From the NCBI GenBank assembly GCA_026786225.1, contig JAJAYN010000376.1, positions 1-7,380 of the forward strand: a stretch of DNA of 7,380 nt. Reading direction: 5' to 3'. The notes under the pieces are model-generated. The model saw only the letters and a program-made list of their open reading frames with translations, searched no databases and was not told the DNA's origin. The stretch comes from Burkholderiales bacterium (lineage in GTDB: Bacteria > Pseudomonadota > Gammaproteobacteria > Burkholderiales > Usitatibacteraceae). Position numbers and translations under genes: made by a program. Of the stretch, positions 6,000 through 7,380 are shown piece after piece (position 1 is the first letter of the stretch; each line of letters begins with the position of its first letter).

Positions 6000-6305
6000 T
6001 TACCAGCTTGCCTTCACCATGCCCGGCACTTCGCCGCGCATAGCGATTTCACGCAATTTGTTACGTCCCAAACCAAACTTGCTGTACACACCACGCGGAC
6101 GCCCCGTAATCGCACAGCGGTTACGCAGGCGGGTCGGATTAGCGTTGCGGGGCAGGGCCTGCAATTTCAGACGTGCTTGAAAGCGCTCTTCTTCCGAATA
6201 GCTTTGATCGTTGATAATTTTGACGAGTCCAGCGCGCTTACCGGCAAATTTCTTTACCAGCTTTTCGCGCTTTTCCTGACGATTGATAACAGACAATTTT
6301 GCCAT
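6000..6305 (-). CDS. rpsN: 30S ribosomal protein S14 (zinc-free, long form)
   Basis: S14 binds the 3' major domain of 16S rRNA in the head of the small subunit and supports the A site. The product is 101 residues, the proteobacterial long form. It keeps a single cysteine at residue 64 within NRCAITGRPRG, so it lacks the CxxC...CxxC zinc ribbon of the short 61-residue form. The C-terminal signature is intact: GVYSKFGLGRNKLREIAMRG at 72-91 and the final KASW. It starts 9 bases after the rplE stop, and the stop and binding site are joined as TAAGGG, so translation is probably coupled to rplE. Confidence 0.98.
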   Translation of the reverse strand: MAKLSVINRQEKREKLVKKFAGKRAGLVKIINDQSYSEEERFQARLKLQALPRNANPTRLRNRCAITGRPRGVYSKFGLGRNKLREIAMRGEVPGMVKASW

Positions 6306-6314
6306 GGCGTGCCC

Positions 6315-6854
6315 TTAGCCTCGGAACGGGAATTTGAATGCAGCCAGTAGTGCTTTGGCCTCCGCATCCGTCTTCGCAGTAGTGGTAATCGAGATATTCA
6401 TGCCGCGCAATGCGTCGATCTTGTCGTACTCGATTTCCGGGAAAATGATTTGTTCTTTCACGCCCATGTTGTAGTTGCCACGACCATCGAAAGAACGACT
6501 CGAAATGCCACGGAAGTCGCGCACGCGAGGCAACGCCACAGTGATAAGACGGTCCAGAAATTCATACATCTTGGTTGAGCGCAACGTAACCATGCAACCA
6601 ATCGGATAACCATCGCGAATCTTGAAGCCCGCGATTGATTTCTTCGACAACGTGACAACTGGCTTCTGACCAGCGATTTTTTGCATGTCGCCTACGGCGT
6701 GATCCATGATCTTCTTGTCTGCAACGGCCTCACCGACACCCATGTTCAGGGTGATCTTGGAGATGCGTGGCACCTGCATCATGGACGTGTAACCGAACTG
6801 CTGCATAAGAGCAGGGGCTACAGTGTCTTTGTAATGTGTGTGTAATCGAACCAT
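6315..6854 (-). CDS. rplE: 50S ribosomal protein L5
   Basis: L5 binds 5S rRNA in the central protuberance with L18 and L25 and contacts the small subunit and P-site tRNA. The frame is 179 residues, the same length as E. coli L5. Conserved blocks are visible: PRISKITLNMGVGEA at 29-43, GQKPVVTLSKKSIAGFKIRDGYPIG at 62-86, the loop ALPRVRDFRG at 107-116, FDGRGNYNMGVKEQIIFPE at 122-140, and the end FKFPFRG. The ATG at 6854 is preceded by GAGGGA. In E. coli the S8 repressor binds mRNA at the start of this gene. The gap here is only 12 bases and I could not recognise an S8-type target by eye, which does not exclude one extending into the coding region. Confidence 0.98.
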   Translation of the reverse strand: MVRLHTHYKDTVAPALMQQFGYTSMMQVPRISKITLNMGVGEAVADKKIMDHAVGDMQKIAGQKPVVTLSKKSIAGFKIRDGYPIGCMVTLRSTKMYEFLDRLITVALPRVRDFRGISSRSFDGRGNYNMGVKEQIIFPEIEYDKIDALRGMNISITTTAKTDAEAKALLAAFKFPFRG

Positions 6855-6866
6855 TTTTCCCTCGCC

Positions 6867-7190
6867 TTACGCGTCGATGACTTCACCGTTGGAGCGGAAC
6901 ACGCGAACTTTGCGCTTGTCCTCCAAGGTCTTGTAGCCAACACGATCCGCTTTGCTGGTGGCTGGATTAAAAATGGCAATATTCGAAAGATCCATCGACA
7001 TTTCTTTTTCCACGATGCCGCCAGTGGTATTTTTCATCGGGTTGGGCTTGGTATGTTTCTTTACGCGATTTACACCCTCAACCACCGCACGGGAAAAGTC
7101 CGGCAACACCTTTAGTACGGTGCCGCGCTTGCCTTTGTCCCTGCCGGTGAGGACGACCACCTGGTCGCCTTTACGAATCTTGCTCATCAT
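6867..7190 (-). CDS. rplX: 50S ribosomal protein L24
   Basis: L24 is an assembly initiator of the large subunit: it binds the 5' domain of 23S rRNA early and later sits near the exit of the peptide tunnel. The 107-residue frame carries a KOW motif at about residues 8-30 (KGDQVVVLTGRDKGKRGTV), followed by the conserved VNRVKKHTKP segment at 40-49 and a GGIVEKE segment. E. coli L24 is 104 residues. Two ATG codons stand in tandem at 7190 and 7187. The binding site AAGGAG lies 4 bases before the first and 7 before the second, so MSKIRKGD from 7187 (106 residues) may be the real start. The stop is TAA, 12 bases before rplE. Confidence 0.96.
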   Translation of the reverse strand: MMSKIRKGDQVVVLTGRDKGKRGTVLKVLPDFSRAVVEGVNRVKKHTKPNPMKNTTGGIVEKEMSMDLSNIAIFNPATSKADRVGYKTLEDKRKVRVFRSNGEVIDA

Positions 7191-7198
7191 TCGGCTCC

Positions 7199-7380
7199 TT
7201 ACAATACTTCGGGTGCCAGCGACACGATCTTCATAAAGCGCTCATTACGCAATTCACGCGTAACCGGCCCAAAGATGCGGGTGCCAATTGGCTCCAGCTT
7301 CGCGTTCAAGAGTACGGCCGCATTGCCGTCAAACTTGATTAGCGAGCCATCGTTGCGACGAACGCCTTTGGCGGTACGTA
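7199..7380 (-). CDS. rplN: 50S ribosomal protein L14, C-terminal part (cut by window edge)
   Basis: L14 binds 23S rRNA on the interface side of the large subunit, next to L19, and contributes to an intersubunit bridge. Only the last 59 codons plus two bases of another are present; the start lies beyond the right edge. The visible part begins RTAKGVRRNDGS, continues with FDGNAAVLLN and EPIGTRIFGPVTRELR, and ends SLAPEVL, the standard end of bacterial L14 (normally about 122 residues). The TAA stop (7199-7201) runs directly into the rplX ribosome binding site (TAAGGAG). In the standard spc order rplN is the first gene, so the operon promoter should lie to the right of this window. Identification is certain from the conserved C-terminus. 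Confidence 0.97.
   Translation of the reverse strand, partial: RTAKGVRRNDGSLIKFDGNAAVLLNAKLEPIGTRIFGPVTRELRNERFMKIVSLAPEVL

Noticed and set aside
6855..6866. S8 autoregulatory site at the rplX-rplE junction, as in E. coli
   Set aside because: The 12-base gap shows no recognisable S8-type helix by eye, so I did not annotate one; a structure search into rplE would be needed.
1..7380. A novel system, mobile element or phage insertion in the cluster
   Set aside because: Gene order is the standard spc-alpha order without extra genes, repeats or gaps over 70 bases; no foreign sequence is evident.

Overview
The window is an uninterrupted run of translation and secretion genes, all on the minus strand. 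It is the downstream part of the bacterial spc ribosomal-protein cluster joined directly to the alpha cluster. In transcription order (right to left) it reads: rplN (C-terminal part), rplX, rplE, rpsN, rpsH, rplF, rplR, rpsE, rpmD, rplO, secY, infA, rpmJ, rpsM, rpsK, rpsD and rpoA (N-terminal part). Every gap between genes is under 70 bases and no plus-strand gene is credible.

The organism is most likely a betaproteobacterium. The protein sequences are proteobacterial: zinc-free 101-residue S14, 206-residue S4, and an alpha-subunit N-terminus of the proteobacterial type. infA sits between secY and rpmJ with no adk or map, an arrangement I know from Betaproteobacteria and not from E. coli. The sequence does not let me name a genus with confidence.

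Right part (about 3445-7380): large- and small-subunit proteins that mostly bind 5S, 16S or 23S rRNA early in assembly. Junctions are tight, and in four cases the TAA stop runs straight into the next gene's ribosome binding site, which suggests translational coupling. Middle (1714-3419): secY, the membrane channel of the Sec pathway, read from a TTG start; infA (initiation factor 1); and rpmJ (L36, zinc-ribbon form). Left part (1-1692): S13, S11, S4 and the start of the RNA polymerase alpha subunit. A strong 12-bp RNA hairpin followed by a short U tract lies in the rpsD-rpoA gap.

The one real anomaly in a coding region is in rpsE (S5). The reading frame is broken after Ile126 by what looks like a single missing base near 4271-4276. 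The normal S5 C-terminus is fully legible in the next frame and ends at a TAA at 4144-4146. Because S5 is essential, a sequencing or assembly error is the simplest explanation. I found no mobile element, CRISPR array, tRNA/rRNA gene or unknown gene system here.
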